Below are positions 1-8,635 of a DNA stretch of 64,000 nucleotides, one piece after another. The notes beneath the pieces were generated by a model. The model was not told where the DNA came from. It made no database searches and saw only the letters and a program-made list of their open reading frames with translations. Both the position numbers and the translations under genes were made by a program. Source of the stretch: Bacillus methanolicus PB1 (lineage in GTDB: Bacteria > Bacillota > Bacilli > Bacillales > Cytobacillaceae); assembly GCF_000262755.1 (NCBI RefSeq), contig NZ_AFEU01000003.1, positions 1 through 64,000 on the forward strand, written 5' to 3'. Every line of letters starts with the position of its first letter. Within the stretch, counting starts at the first letter, position 1.

Positions 1-129
1 ATGGTGGACCCCATCATCAAGACATTAATTTTATTTTTTTAAGGTGGGGCAGAAACCAAAAAGGATATCTGCATTCTAGAGCTTGGGGTGCTCATTGAGG
101 CCAATAAAGTGGGAGTACACATTTTTTTG

Positions 130-259
130 GAGTGATTCATCCTGCTTTTATTTTTCCTTCTCAGGGGAGGTTCTGTCAAGGGCGAGCGAAGCGAGGGCTC
201 TGCCGAATCCTTGACAGGTTCTCCCGTGAGAAGGATCCTCTATAAAGGATGAATCACTC
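130..259. repeat. Large nested inverted repeat at IS3 3' end
   Basis: The outer arms are GAGTGATTCATCC (130-142) and GGATGAATCACTC (247-259). Inner arms of about 26 bp (156-182 and 209-234) are nearly complementary. The loop carries a GCGAGCGAAGCGAG-like sequence. The right outer arm runs into the OrfB stop codon. It could be a strong terminator or antisense hairpin, or a small palindromic element inserted in the IS. Confidence 0.75.
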
Positions 260-1061
260 ACAGGCCATAAACAGAGGCAGGTGGTTTATAGCCTAATGAT
301 TGATGAGGGCGTTCATGGTTATAGAAATGGAGATAGTTATTGATCTCTTTTCTTGCTTCTCTTGGACTCTCGTATTCCTTCAAGTAGACCTCTTCATATT
401 TAATCGTCCGCCACAATCGCTCGGTAATGATATTGTCAAGAGCCCGACCTTTGCCGTCCATACTGATTTGAACTTTCTTATCCAGTACCAGCTCGGTATA
501 TTTCGGGCTGGTGAAGTGGCTACCCTGATCACTGTTTATAATCTCAGGTTGAGCGTGCGACAGCGCCCGTTTGACGGCTTCAAGGACAAAATCGATTTCC
601 AGCGTCTGATCCAGCTCCCAACTAACGACGTAACGGGAATACCAGTCAATAATGGCGACGAGATACATCCAACCGCGTTGAAGCCGGATGTAAGTGATAT
701 CAATCCCCCATACCTGGTTGGGGTGAGTGATGTCGAGATTTCTAAGAAGATAGGGATAAATCCGGTGTTCCAGGTTGCGCTTACTAAGGTTGGGGCCAGG
801 TGAAATCCCGGCAATCCCCATCTCCCTCATATGGCGCTGAACGGCCTTTCGGTTAATGTGTAACCCGTTTTCATTCAGAACGGCCGTGATCCGCCGGGAG
901 CCAAAAAACGGATATTTGGTGTAAATTTCATCAATTCGGTGCTTGATGAACACTTCTTCAGGAGAAGGCTCCACAGGCTTATAATACAAGCTGGACCGAT
1001 TGAGTCCGAGCAATTCAGCCTGGGTGGCAATAGGGAGTTCTGCATCGTCCCAATCAATCAT
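258..1061 (-). CDS. IS3-family transposase OrfB (DDE integrase domain)
   Basis: This is the catalytic half of an IS3 transposase, expected to act as an OrfAB fusion. An HTH_21-like N-terminus (RIDEIYTKYPFFGSRRI) is followed by the rve core. Acidic residues fit the DDE triad: D in WGIDITYIRL, D in NSDQGSHFTS and E in ITERLWRTIKYEE. The C-terminal NHERPHQSLGYKPP motif is typical of the family. The frame stays open upstream of the ATG through a run of nine A residues in OrfA, consistent with frameshift fusion. No lesion is visible, so the element may be active. Confidence 0.92.
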   Translation of the reverse strand: MIDWDDAELPIATQAELLGLNRSSLYYKPVEPSPEEVFIKHRIDEIYTKYPFFGSRRITAVLNENGLHINRKAVQRHMREMGIAGISPGPNLSKRNLEHRIYPYLLRNLDITHPNQVWGIDITYIRLQRGWMYLVAIIDWYSRYVVSWELDQTLEIDFVLEAVKRALSHAQPEIINSDQGSHFTSPKYTELVLDKKVQISMDGKGRALDNIITERLWRTIKYEEVYLKEYESPREARKEINNYLHFYNHERPHQSLGYKPPASVYGL

Positions 1062-1077
1062 GTCAATACGTTCTGCC

Positions 1078-1371
1078 CTACTCCTTAAGGCCAGATTTTT
1101 TTTTAAGCCACGACAATTGCGTGGTTAAACGACCGACTTCGGCATAAAGGTTTTCAATTTGTTGTTCATAGTCAGCCTTCATTTGATCTACTTTCTTATT
1201 TTCTTTCGCAAACAACTGGGGCATTTGTTCAAGAAACGCATTCCTCCATTGCCGAATCTGATTCACATGGATTCCATGAGAGGAAGCAATTTCACTCATA
1301 GTTTTTTCTTCTTTTAGGACCTCTAGCACGATCTGGGATTTAAACTCTGGTGTATATCGTTTTCTTTTCAT
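1078..1371 (-). CDS. IS3-family transposase OrfA (helix-turn-helix)
   Basis: A 97-residue DNA-binding subunit of an IS3 element. The N-terminal HTH (KRKRYTPEFKSQIV ... SHGIHVNQIRQWRN) would bind the inverted repeats. A coiled coil with a leucine pattern follows (roughly residues 50-90), as in OrfA proteins that multimerise. The C-terminus (WLKKKSGLKE) is encoded over the A9 run where ribosomes could slip into the OrfB frame. Confidence 0.9.
   Translation of the reverse strand: MKRKRYTPEFKSQIVLEVLKEEKTMSEIASSHGIHVNQIRQWRNAFLEQMPQLFAKENKKVDQMKADYEQQIENLYAEVGRLTTQLSWLKKKSGLKE
1096..1104 (-). other. Probable programmed frameshift site (A9 run)
   Basis: Nine consecutive A residues on the minus strand lie in the last codons of OrfA. 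The OrfB frame is open on both sides of the run, so slippage here would yield an OrfAB fusion, which is the known expression mode for IS3 elements. Frameshifting itself is inferred. Confidence 0.65.
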
Positions 1372-1419
1372 AAACCTACTTTAACATCTCCTCATTTCGT
1401 GTCTAGTTTTATGGGTCCA

Positions 1420-1782
1420 TTATAGAGGGTTTAAAATGAGTAGAACAAATCGAGGAGAAATATTATCAGCTAGTTAACAAATTGGAGAGGGTCAGCCTCC
1501 TCCAAAATGTTCGTATTCAGGACTATCACCATTTCCAACCATATAGATATAACATTTCGTCAAACTAACTTCCCATTCCCGGTGAAATAGAATTTCATAA
1601 GACCGGAGCTATGTTCCAAGGATTAAATCATTCAGGAATTTCTTTTCATGGGATCTTAAAATGATTAAATAATTTAGCTTGCCCATTGTTAAAATCCGTT
1701 TTTTTATCAGGAGGTTTGTCCTAAGAGATTTTATTTTTTCTGAATAACATATTATCAAGGACAAACGAAAGGGGGATAGAAA
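1420..1782. other. Intergenic region, no gene seen
   Basis: About 360 bp between the IS3 end and the next gene. No ORF with a convincing ribosome binding site was found. The end (1757-1782) carries AAAGGGGG, the ribosome binding site of the gene at 1783. Confidence 0.5.
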
Positions 1783-2136
1783 ATGAGCTCACCATGGTTC
1801 CCAAAAAATAATCGAGGAGACAATGAAAACGAAAACAAAAGCAAAAGCCGTTCAAAATCAGATAGCGATTCAAAAGCAAAAGCAAAAGCAGATGTAGATG
1901 TTGACACTGACAACGACCTTCGAACTGATACAGATGTAGATAGTGAAAATAAAAATATTGACAAAAATATCAACAATGCAGTTGCGAAAGTTGTAAACAG
2001 TGGAAATGCGGATGTTCACTTAAATATTGAAGTCGATTCCAATTCAAAAGCAAGAGCACGAACTCGTGCAGAGGCAGACCAAGAGCAGGAACAAGAACAA
2101 GAACAGGAACAAAAACAAGATGTAGAAGACTATTAA
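1783..2136 (+). CDS. Low-complexity Asp/Lys/Glu/Gln-rich protein
   Basis: I do not recognise a named family. The 117-residue product is strongly hydrophilic. It has KSKSRSKSDSDSK runs, alternating acidic dipeptides (DVDVDTDND), a central NSGNADVHLNIEVD segment and a C-terminal EQEQEQEQ tract. No signal peptide or membrane segment is visible. Start: ATG behind AAAGGGGGATAGAAA. The next gene (2199) contains a similar SGNSDVDVNVKVNID segment, so the pair probably act together. Low-complexity acidic proteins in spore-formers are often coat or exosporium components, and the shared segment faintly recalls the CotX/CotV-type coat domain; that link is only inference. Confidence 0.75.
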   Translation: MSSPWFPKNNRGDNENENKSKSRSKSDSDSKAKAKADVDVDTDNDLRTDTDVDSENKNIDKNINNAVAKVVNSGNADVHLNIEVDSNSKARARTRAEADQEQEQEQEQEQKQDVEDY

Positions 2137-2198
2137 GAATGATGGGGTATATTTATTATACCCCATCTAAAAAATTTCTTTTGAAAAGAGGATTTGTC

Positions 2199-2531
2199 AT
2201 GCGATCCCAATTAAATCAACTAAACTTTTGGCATGGTCTTAGAGATTCTAAGGAAGAAAAAGTAGAAGATCTCTTAGCAAAACAATTATCGGAGGCAACA
2301 GTTAATCAGAGCGGAAATTCTGATGTAGATGTGAATGTGAAGGTAAACATTGATACAATGCCAATTGCACTGGCTCTTCTTTGCCAGTCTTTTGCTAATA
2401 AACAGTTGACAAAAGAAGAGTTTGAAATAGCTGTTAAGAAATTATTAGAATTAACAGATAAATATAGAGAGTCAAAAAATGAAAAAAAATCTAATGTAAA
2501 ATATATTAACAAAGATATATGGGGAGTTTGA
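2199..2531 (+). CDS. Small protein with SGNSDVDV motif, possibly spore-surface
   Basis: A 110-residue product. I chose the ATG at 2199 because AAAAGAGGA lies just upstream; an earlier in-frame ATG at 2139 has no ribosome binding site. Residues near 43-60 (QSGNSDVDVNVKVNIDTMP) match the motif in the gene upstream. The segment after it (PIALALLCQSFANKQLTKEEFEIAVKKLLELT) is predicted helical. It follows the upstream gene by 62 bp, which suggests one operon. The function is unknown; a spore coat role is a guess from the motif and the neighbour. Confidence 0.7.
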   Translation: MRSQLNQLNFWHGLRDSKEEKVEDLLAKQLSEATVNQSGNSDVDVNVKVNIDTMPIALALLCQSFANKQLTKEEFEIAVKKLLELTDKYRESKNEKKSNVKYINKDIWGV

Positions 2532-2747
2532 ATCGAAACAGATTAAAGCTTCTCCATTTTACATAAGGTACAACATATGGAAACGGAGAAAATTTAGAAA
2601 GAAAAGGAAAAACACAACATTAATTTGAAAAAAAAAGGTACGGACTTGGGGCGGGGCGAGGTTTATGGATATATCTCATTAAAAGATTAATGTACAGTAC
2701 GAAGATATTACGAAACAAAAAGATAGTTTTGTTGCAAGGAGAAAGGG
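2532..2747. other. Intergenic region, no gene seen
   Basis: AT-rich stretch between the small-protein pair and the peptide ORF. No credible ORF or hairpin was seen, except a ribosome binding site at the end (AAGGAGAAAGGG) serving the ORF at 2748. Confidence 0.4.
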
Positions 2748-2855
2748 ATGAAAATCATTCATAAATTCTTTTCAAAATTCGGTCTTGCATTGGGCGGTTA
2801 TCAAGCGTGTTTGAAATATGGTTGCAAACGAAAGTGGAAATTAATTTGTCTTTAA
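2748..2855 (+). CDS. Small cationic Cys-containing peptide (35 aa)
   Basis: ATG sits behind AAGGAGAAAGGG. The product starts MKIIHKFFSKFGLALGGYQ and continues with a CLKYGCKRKWKLICL tail. It has about nine basic residues and no acidic ones, three Cys (21, 26, 34) and an amphipathic N-terminal half. These are features of leaderless bacteriocins or of small membrane-active peptides, but no family is recognised and no immunity or export gene is adjacent. Too short to be certain it is translated. Confidence 0.45.
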   Translation: MKIIHKFFSKFGLALGGYQACLKYGCKRKWKLICL

Positions 2856-3048
2856 ACGGAAAAAACACAAAAAAAGGTATAGCAAATAAACCTCGCACTA
2901 TTTTCAAATTTTACCAATTATTTTTTTGTGTGAAGCTGGTGCTTGAAAGGATGTGAAAATAATTATTGCTTGATTAATCTCTTTTTTTCGTTGGTGTGTA
3001 CCATTGATTAATGGAAACAAAACCAAATATGACCAAGAACGAAAGCGT

Positions 3049-3101
3049 GAGGACACTGATTGAGCAGCAATATTGCTGTTTGATTGGTGTCCTCTTTTTT
3101 T
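3049..3101 (+). terminator. Rho-independent terminator
   Basis: Arms GAGGACAC (3049-3056) and GTGTCCTC (3087-3094) with further pairing around GCAGCAATATTGCTG inside, followed by seven T residues. It lies about 190 bp after the peptide ORF. A GAAAGGGGG motif and ATG (3119) follow immediately, opening a nine-codon ORF, so an attenuator arrangement is possible. Confidence 0.75.
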
Positions 3102-3466
3102 GAAAGGGGGATTTTTTGATGAGAACACTTCAGCAAGGTTTATCCAAATAGGCTAAAAAGATGTGTTTTGCAAGTAAAAAATCCAGCGTTTTGCAAGATT
3201 TTTTTTCAGCACCTTGCTCTTCATTATAAAAGTTCATATAAGAATTTTTTAATCGATAACTTGTTCAGGTAAATGTAAGTAAATAACTGTGATGTACGAA
3301 TTGTCTCTGCCGTAATTATTTTTCAGACCACTCTTTTACAAAACTCCTTCCAAATAAAAAAGCACCCATGTTCTTTCGAGAAAGAATTGGAGTTTTCACT
3401 ATGAATATGTTGTTTAGTTAATTACATATAATAAGAATTGTAATTTAATGGTTAGGAAGTGATTTT
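3102..3466. other. Intergenic region upstream of the activase gene
   Basis: A nine-codon ORF (ATG at 3119, behind AAAGGGGG) is the only translated-looking item. Two AT-rich TTTTGCAAG copies occur at 3164 and 3191. A TATAAT-like hexamer near 3426 may be the promoter of the 3467 gene. Nothing else was recognised. Confidence 0.4.
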
Positions 3467-6400
3467 GTGAAGGAAAGTATCCAATGCCTTAATTCCTTAT
3501 TTATAGGAATTGACGTCGGTTCAACAACCGTCAAGGCTACAGTGGTAAACCCCGAAAATAAAGAAATTCTTTGGTCGGATTATCAACGACATCATACGAA
3601 ACAGGCTGAAAAGGTGCTAGAATTTTTAATTCGGATTGGGAATGAGTTTTCTGATGTGAAGAAGGAAGATATGCGTGTATTTATTACCGGATCTGGCGGT
3701 GGACCCATTGCCGAGCATATTGGAGCCAAGTTCGTTCAAGAAGTGAATGCGGTTACGATGTCAGTGGAACAACTTCACCCTGATGTTGGCAGTGTTATTG
3801 AACTGGGAGGACAAGATGCCAAAATTATTATTTTTAAAGAAAACGAAGAAACAGGAGACAAGCAGGCGATTACGTCGATGAATGACAAATGTGCTTCTGG
3901 TACCGGTGCCACGATTGATAAGTGCATGATTAAAGTCGGAATGCCGGAGAAAGAAGTAGCCAAGTTGGAATTTGATGATTCAAAGCTTCATCATGTTGCA
4001 GCAAAATGCGGCGTATTTGCTGAAACAGATATCGTGAATCTAGTGAAAAGCAGTATCCCTTCATCTGAAATAATGTGTTCATTGGCGGATGCCATTGTGA
4101 TGCAAAATCTCTCAGTGCTGACTAGGGGGAATACGTTGCGTCATAAGGTTCTGCTATTAGGTGGACCGAATACATATTTACCTTTCCTGCAACAATGTTG
4201 GCGAAAACGAATTCCTGAATTGTGGGAACAACGAGGATACGATTACCCGAAAGATATCCCACTTGAAGAGTTGATTTTTATCCCGGAAAATGCCCAGTAT
4301 TATGCGGCTTATGGCGCTGTAATCTATGGCTTGCATGAACCAGAGGGAGTAGGTGTTTATAAAGGGCTGGAAGATTTAAAAACATTTATTACACATGGGC
4401 GTAAAGCAAAGCTCGGGGAAAAAGCGGGCCCTCCTCTAGTAAAAAGCGAGGAAGAATTAGAACAATTTCGCCGTCAATACAGTATTCCGAAATTTGTACC
4501 GGCTTCGTTTGAACCGGGTCAGACAATTAGAGCCGTAATTGGTTTGGATGGAGGTTCCACCTCATCAAAGGCTGTGTTAGTTGATACGAATGGCACGATT
4601 CTGTTAAAGGAATATCAGCTGTCCAAGGGAAATCCAATTCAAGATACGAAAGAGCTTCTCGGACGGATCCGGGATAAGGTCCATACAGCCGGCGCCAAGC
4701 TGGAAATCATTGGGTTTGGAGCCACGGGATATGCGGCCGATGTTTTGGAAAAAACATTAAAAGCAGATGTGAATATTGTGGAAACGGTCGCCCATATGAT
4801 GAGTGCTGTCCACTATTTCGGTGATGTTGACGTGATTTGTGATATTGGCGGACAAGATATTAAAGTTCTCTTTCTCAAAAACGGGGATATACGCAATTTC
4901 CGATTGTCCAACCAATGTTCAGCTGGAAACGGAATGCTTTTACAAGCGATGGCCGATCAATTTGGAATTCCAATCCAAGAGTATGCCGAAATAGCATTCA
5001 GAGCTGAACTGAGTCCGAAATTTTCCTATGGATGTGCCGTGTTCCTTGATTCGGATCGTGTAAATTTCCAAAAGGAAGGTTACGCCAAAGAAGAATTGTT
5101 AGCCGGACTAGCCCTCGTCTTGCCGAAAAATGTGTGGCAGTATGTGGTCCAAATTCCCCGCATGGCTGAACTAGGCCGAAAATTTGTTCTGCAGGGCGGA
5201 ACTCAGCACAATCTGGCTGCTGTCAAAGCGCAAGTTGATTACATTAAAGAACGGGTTCCGGATGCCGAGGTGTATGTCCATCCGCATACAGGCGAGGCAG
5301 GCGCAATCGGAGCGGCGATGGAAACTCTTCGTGTCGTGAAACGCAGAGGATATTCTACGTTTCTTGGGCTGGATGCAGCGATCAATATGCAATATATATC
5401 CCGAAATGATGAATCTACACGCTGCAACTTTTGTCCGAACAATTGCAGCCGCACGTTTATCGACACTTCTACTCCTGATGGCAAAACAGCCCGTTATATT
5501 TCCGGTTTTAGCTGTGAAAAGGGAACGGTAGAAGACAAAGAAGCCATGATACAGTTGACTCGGGAGCATAATCAGTTGAAAAAGCAATACCCGAATCTGG
5601 TTGAATATGAAGCTCGTCGCATGTTTCAGCACTTTTATGATTTCACTCCTTTGCCAGAAGAAGGGCATATGATTGAGGATGTAAAGGTAAAATCAGGCTG
5701 GCTTGGCACAAGAAGAACGAAATATATGCGCCCGTTTCAACGCTCCTCATCCGAAGCGATGGAATGGAGGAAGCAACTTCGTATCGGTATTCCGAAAGTG
5801 CTCAATATTTGGTCTACTGCCCCTTTTTGGCGGACTTATTTTGAGACGTTGGGTGTCAGTGAGCGAGGCATCGTATTCAGTGACTATACGAGTGAGGAAA
5901 TGTGGCAGGAGGGAGGAAAGTACGGATCCATCGATCCATGCTATCCATCAAAAGTAGCACAGGCACATGTGCATAATTTGCTATTTAAGCATCATCGTGA
6001 AAATAGGCCGCTTCACGCGATCTTTTTCCCATGCATCACCCATATTCCGACCCATCTAAACAATGTGATGGACTCCTCGAGCTGTCCGATTGTGGCCGGG
6101 GCTCCGAATGTAATTAAAGCAGCGTTTACAAAAGAAACAGACTTTTTCAAGACAAGGGGGATTACCTATTTTGATCCGGCGGTGACGTTTACAGAGCCGA
6201 ATATGCTGAAAAAACAGTTGTATGAGGCGTTTAAGGATTTCTTGCGAATCACGGAAGATGAAAGTGATTTTGCGGCAGACGAGGCTTGGAAGGCAATGGA
6301 GCTTTTTGATCGAGAAATGCAGGAGAAGGGAAGAATGATTTTGGAGCAGGTGGAAGCGGAAAATAAGCTAGCTATTTTAATGATTGGCCGTCCTTATCAT

Positions 6401-6958
6401 TCAGATCCGGGTCTTAACCATGGTGTATTAGATGAATTTCAAGTGCTGGGTTATCCGATTCTTTCCATGCGCTCCATTCCGAAAGATGAAGCCTGGCTGC
6501 GCCGCTTCTTTAAACATGATTTGGAGAGCGAAAGAGTGAAATATGCATTGGAAGTAACGGATGTGTGGCCGGAAAACTTTAGTTCAAATAGTGTACAGAA
6601 AGTGTGGGCAGCCAAATTTGCCGCCCGCCATCCAAATGTTGCCGTATTGGATCTATCCAGTTTTAAATGTGGACATGATGCCCCTACATACGGGCTGATT
6701 GACTCGATTATTTCAACCGCTGGTACACCTTATTCCGCCCTCCATGATATTGATGCGAATAAGCCGAGCGGTTCGATCAAAATTCGTGTCAAAACGTATG
6801 CCCATAGCTTGGGACTTCATGAAGAGCGTCTTCAAGATCTAGCACGCAAAAAGGAAGAATTACAGCTTCTCATTGAGAAAAAACGTCTTGAATTAATGCG
6901 CGGCTCGATTCATGAACGATTAAGCAGCTCTCATGAGAAAAAAGCGATATCTGAATAA
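3467..6958 (+). CDS. 2-hydroxyacyl-CoA dehydratase-type activase, double ASKHA protein
   Basis: Predicted ATP-driven electron activator of the HgdC/BadF/BcrA family, which feeds electrons to a 2-hydroxyacyl-CoA dehydratase or related Fe-S reductase. Two ASKHA ATPase domains lie in tandem: one from about residue 12 (GIDVGSTTVKA), one from about 357 (GLDGGSTSSKA). Each has the Cys pair expected to hold a bridging 4Fe-4S cluster: C142/C181 and C484/C523. A third cluster-like motif, CNFCPNNC, is at about 653-660, followed by a DUF2229-type C-terminal region. The length (1163 residues) fits the fused family. The GTG start follows AGGAAGTG. The next gene begins 24 bp downstream, so they form an operon. 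The substrate is unknown. Confidence 0.85.
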   Translation: MKESIQCLNSLFIGIDVGSTTVKATVVNPENKEILWSDYQRHHTKQAEKVLEFLIRIGNEFSDVKKEDMRVFITGSGGGPIAEHIGAKFVQEVNAVTMSVEQLHPDVGSVIELGGQDAKIIIFKENEETGDKQAITSMNDKCASGTGATIDKCMIKVGMPEKEVAKLEFDDSKLHHVAAKCGVFAETDIVNLVKSSIPSSEIMCSLADAIVMQNLSVLTRGNTLRHKVLLLGGPNTYLPFLQQCWRKRIPELWEQRGYDYPKDIPLEELIFIPENAQYYAAYGAVIYGLHEPEGVGVYKGLEDLKTFITHGRKAKLGEKAGPPLVKSEEELEQFRRQYSIPKFVPASFEPGQTIRAVIGLDGGSTSSKAVLVDTNGTILLKEYQLSKGNPIQDTKELLGRIRDKVHTAGAKLEIIGFGATGYAADVLEKTLKADVNIVETVAHMMSAVHYFGDVDVICDIGGQDIKVLFLKNGDIRNFRLSNQCSAGNGMLLQAMADQFGIPIQEYAEIAFRAELSPKFSYGCAVFLDSDRVNFQKEGYAKEELLAGLALVLPKNVWQYVVQIPRMAELGRKFVLQGGTQHNLAAVKAQVDYIKERVPDAEVYVHPHTGEAGAIGAAMETLRVVKRRGYSTFLGLDAAINMQYISRNDESTRCNFCPNNCSRTFIDTSTPDGKTARYISGFSCEKGTVEDKEAMIQLTREHNQLKKQYPNLVEYEARRMFQHFYDFTPLPEEGHMIEDVKVKSGWLGTRRTKYMRPFQRSSSEAMEWRKQLRIGIPKVLNIWSTAPFWRTYFETLGVSERGIVFSDYTSEEMWQEGGKYGSIDPCYPSKVAQAHVHNLLFKHHRENRPLHAIFFPCITHIPTHLNNVMDSSSCPIVAGAPNVIKAAFTKETDFFKTRGITYFDPAVTFTEPNMLKKQLYEAFKDFLRITEDESDFAADEAWKAMELFDREMQEKGRMILEQVEAENKLAILMIGRPYHSDPGLNHGVLDEFQVLGYPILSMRSIPKDEAWLRRFFKHDLESERVKYALEVTDVWPENFSSNSVQKVWAAKFAARHPNVAVLDLSSFKCGHDAPTYGLIDSIISTAGTPYSALHDIDANKPSGSIKIRVKTYAHSLGLHEERLQDLARKKEELQLLIEKKRLELMRGSIHERLSSSHEKKAISE

Positions 6959-6982
6959 TATTAAAAAGGAGTCGACAAAAAC

Positions 6983-8635
6983 GTGAAATTGGCAAAAAAA
7001 CATCCCGGCGTTAAGGATATTGATCAAACAGATGTTGCGCAACTATTTGAAGAAGAATTGAATCGATTTAAGAAGGAACAAGAAGCTGCCTTAGGGTTGA
7101 ACCAAACTAAAAATCAATGGTTTGACCCCGTCCCGCGGCAATTCTTTGCCAAGGACAAAGATTCCACGACCATCCTTTTCGGAGGACTTACGATGGCACA
7201 TGACTATTTGGTTGAGGGAGCTTTGAAAGGATTAGGCTACAATGTCAAGCATATGGAATGCCCGGATACAGAGTCATTGCGCTATGGCAAGGAATTTGGA
7301 AATCGGGGACAATGCAACCCGACCTATTTCACCGTGGGAAATTTGATTAAATATCTTACCCACCTAAGGGACGTAGAAGGAAAATCGAAAGAAGAAATTG
7401 TCCGCAATTATCTTTTCATAACAAGCGGTTCCTGTGGTCCTTGCCGCTTTGGAACGTACGTGACAGAATATCGTAAGGCATTGCAGGATGCCGGATTTGA
7501 AGGTTTTCGGGTTCTTCTGTTCCAACAACAGAGCGGCTTAAAGCAGGCTACAGGTGAAGAATCTGCCCTTAAATTAGACAGCTCCTTTTTCATAACCTTT
7601 TTAAAGGCTGTTTTAATCGGCGACATTTTGAACGCCCTCGGTTACCGGATCCGTCCTTATGAAGTGGTTGCCGGATCAACCAATGCTGCCCTGGAACGCT
7701 GTAAACAATATTTGCATGAAGCCTTCATTAAACAGAAATCGCTCATACGAGCCTTATACCGATGCCGCAAAGAACTGAAAGCGGTGAAAGTAGACCGGAC
7801 AATCGTCAAACCAAAAGTAAGTATTATCGGTGAGTTTTGGGCGATGACAACGGAGGGAGATGGCAACTATCGCCTGCAACAATTTTTGGAGGAAGAAGGA
7901 GCCGAAGTAGAAGTACAATCTGTGACGGCATGGATTTTATTTTTGATCTGGGAGGGGCGCTATGATACCCTCAAACGGATGAATTTACGCCGAGCGGACT
8001 CCGGTAGTAAAGGGCTGGAAGGAAAGAACCCTCAGCTGCGTCTGCGGATGTTACAGTTAGCAGATCTTGCTGTACGAGTGATGTTCCAAACGTATGCCAA
8101 AGCCATTGGACTTCATGGCTATCACTTGCCTGATATGGATGAGATTGCGAAGGTCGCTCACGATCACTATAACAATCACCTGAGAGGTGGAGAGGGGCAT
8201 ATGGAGGTTGGCAAGCTCATTTTGAATGTAGTAAAACGTAAAGTGAACATGACAATATCTGTTAAGCCTTTCGGATGTATGCCTTCATCCGGTGTTTCAG
8301 ACGGTGTCCAGTCATTAATTACTGAACTTTACCCGGAAGCAATTTTTCTTCCAATTGAAACGACGGGAGACGGTGCGATTAACGTATACAGCAGAATCCA
8401 GATGATGCTGTTCAAGGCAAAACAGGCTGCACAGAAGGAGTTTGACGAAGCTTTAATAAAAAAAGGTTTTACAGTTGAGAAGCTCCGAATGCTGAGTTCT
8501 TCACAATCTACTCACCCATTACAAACTGCCCGTCATGTTGTTGCTTGTACAGCAGCCAATACGGTATATAGCACACAAGGTTTTTTCAAGCAGTTTTCGT
8601 TTCGGAGAAACAAAGAAGAAATGGAAAGTGTTTAG
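6983..8635 (+). CDS. 2-hydroxyglutaryl-CoA dehydratase-like (HgdB/CoA-enzyme) partner
   Basis: A 550-residue protein of the family that accompanies the large activase. Cys-containing motifs include GQCNPTYF, TSGSCGPCRFG and KPFGCMPSSGVSDG, suited to Fe-S cluster binding in the dehydratase component family. The GTG start follows AAAAAGGAG. It shares an operon with the activase, consistent with an activator-substrate pair. In the known systems a dehydratase has two such subunits; only one is present here, so the complex may be single-subunit or act on something other than an acyl-CoA. Confidence 0.8.
   Translation: MKLAKKHPGVKDIDQTDVAQLFEEELNRFKKEQEAALGLNQTKNQWFDPVPRQFFAKDKDSTTILFGGLTMAHDYLVEGALKGLGYNVKHMECPDTESLRYGKEFGNRGQCNPTYFTVGNLIKYLTHLRDVEGKSKEEIVRNYLFITSGSCGPCRFGTYVTEYRKALQDAGFEGFRVLLFQQQSGLKQATGEESALKLDSSFFITFLKAVLIGDILNALGYRIRPYEVVAGSTNAALERCKQYLHEAFIKQKSLIRALYRCRKELKAVKVDRTIVKPKVSIIGEFWAMTTEGDGNYRLQQFLEEEGAEVEVQSVTAWILFLIWEGRYDTLKRMNLRRADSGSKGLEGKNPQLRLRMLQLADLAVRVMFQTYAKAIGLHGYHLPDMDEIAKVAHDHYNNHLRGGEGHMEVGKLILNVVKRKVNMTISVKPFGCMPSSGVSDGVQSLITELYPEAIFLPIETTGDGAINVYSRIQMMLFKAKQAAQKEFDEALIKKGFTVEKLRMLSSSQSTHPLQTARHVVACTAANTVYSTQGFFKQFSFRRNKEEMESV

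Larger units (their letters stand above)
5..1419 (-). mobile_element. IS3-family insertion sequence
   Basis: The element holds two overlapping-frame minus-strand ORFs (OrfA, then OrfB with a DDE catalytic core), the standard IS3 layout. The ends match as imperfect inverted repeats: TGGACCCC from position 5 on the left and the complement of GGGTCCA ending at 1419 on the right, with AGACA also shared further in. No target duplication can be confirmed because the left flank is only four bases. About 250 bp of non-coding DNA between the left end and the OrfB stop is unusually long and contains a large inverted repeat. Ends are approximate. Confidence 0.8.

Noticed and set aside
1-1425. Target duplication for the IS3 element
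   Set aside because: Only four bases lie left of the element and they do not match the right flank.
2904-3128. 74-codon minus-strand frame
   Set aside because: It spans the terminator at 3049-3101 and has no ribosome binding site.
5171-5668. 165-codon minus-strand open frame inside the activase gene
   Set aside because: Antisense shadow of a clearly coding gene; no ribosome binding site or family motifs.
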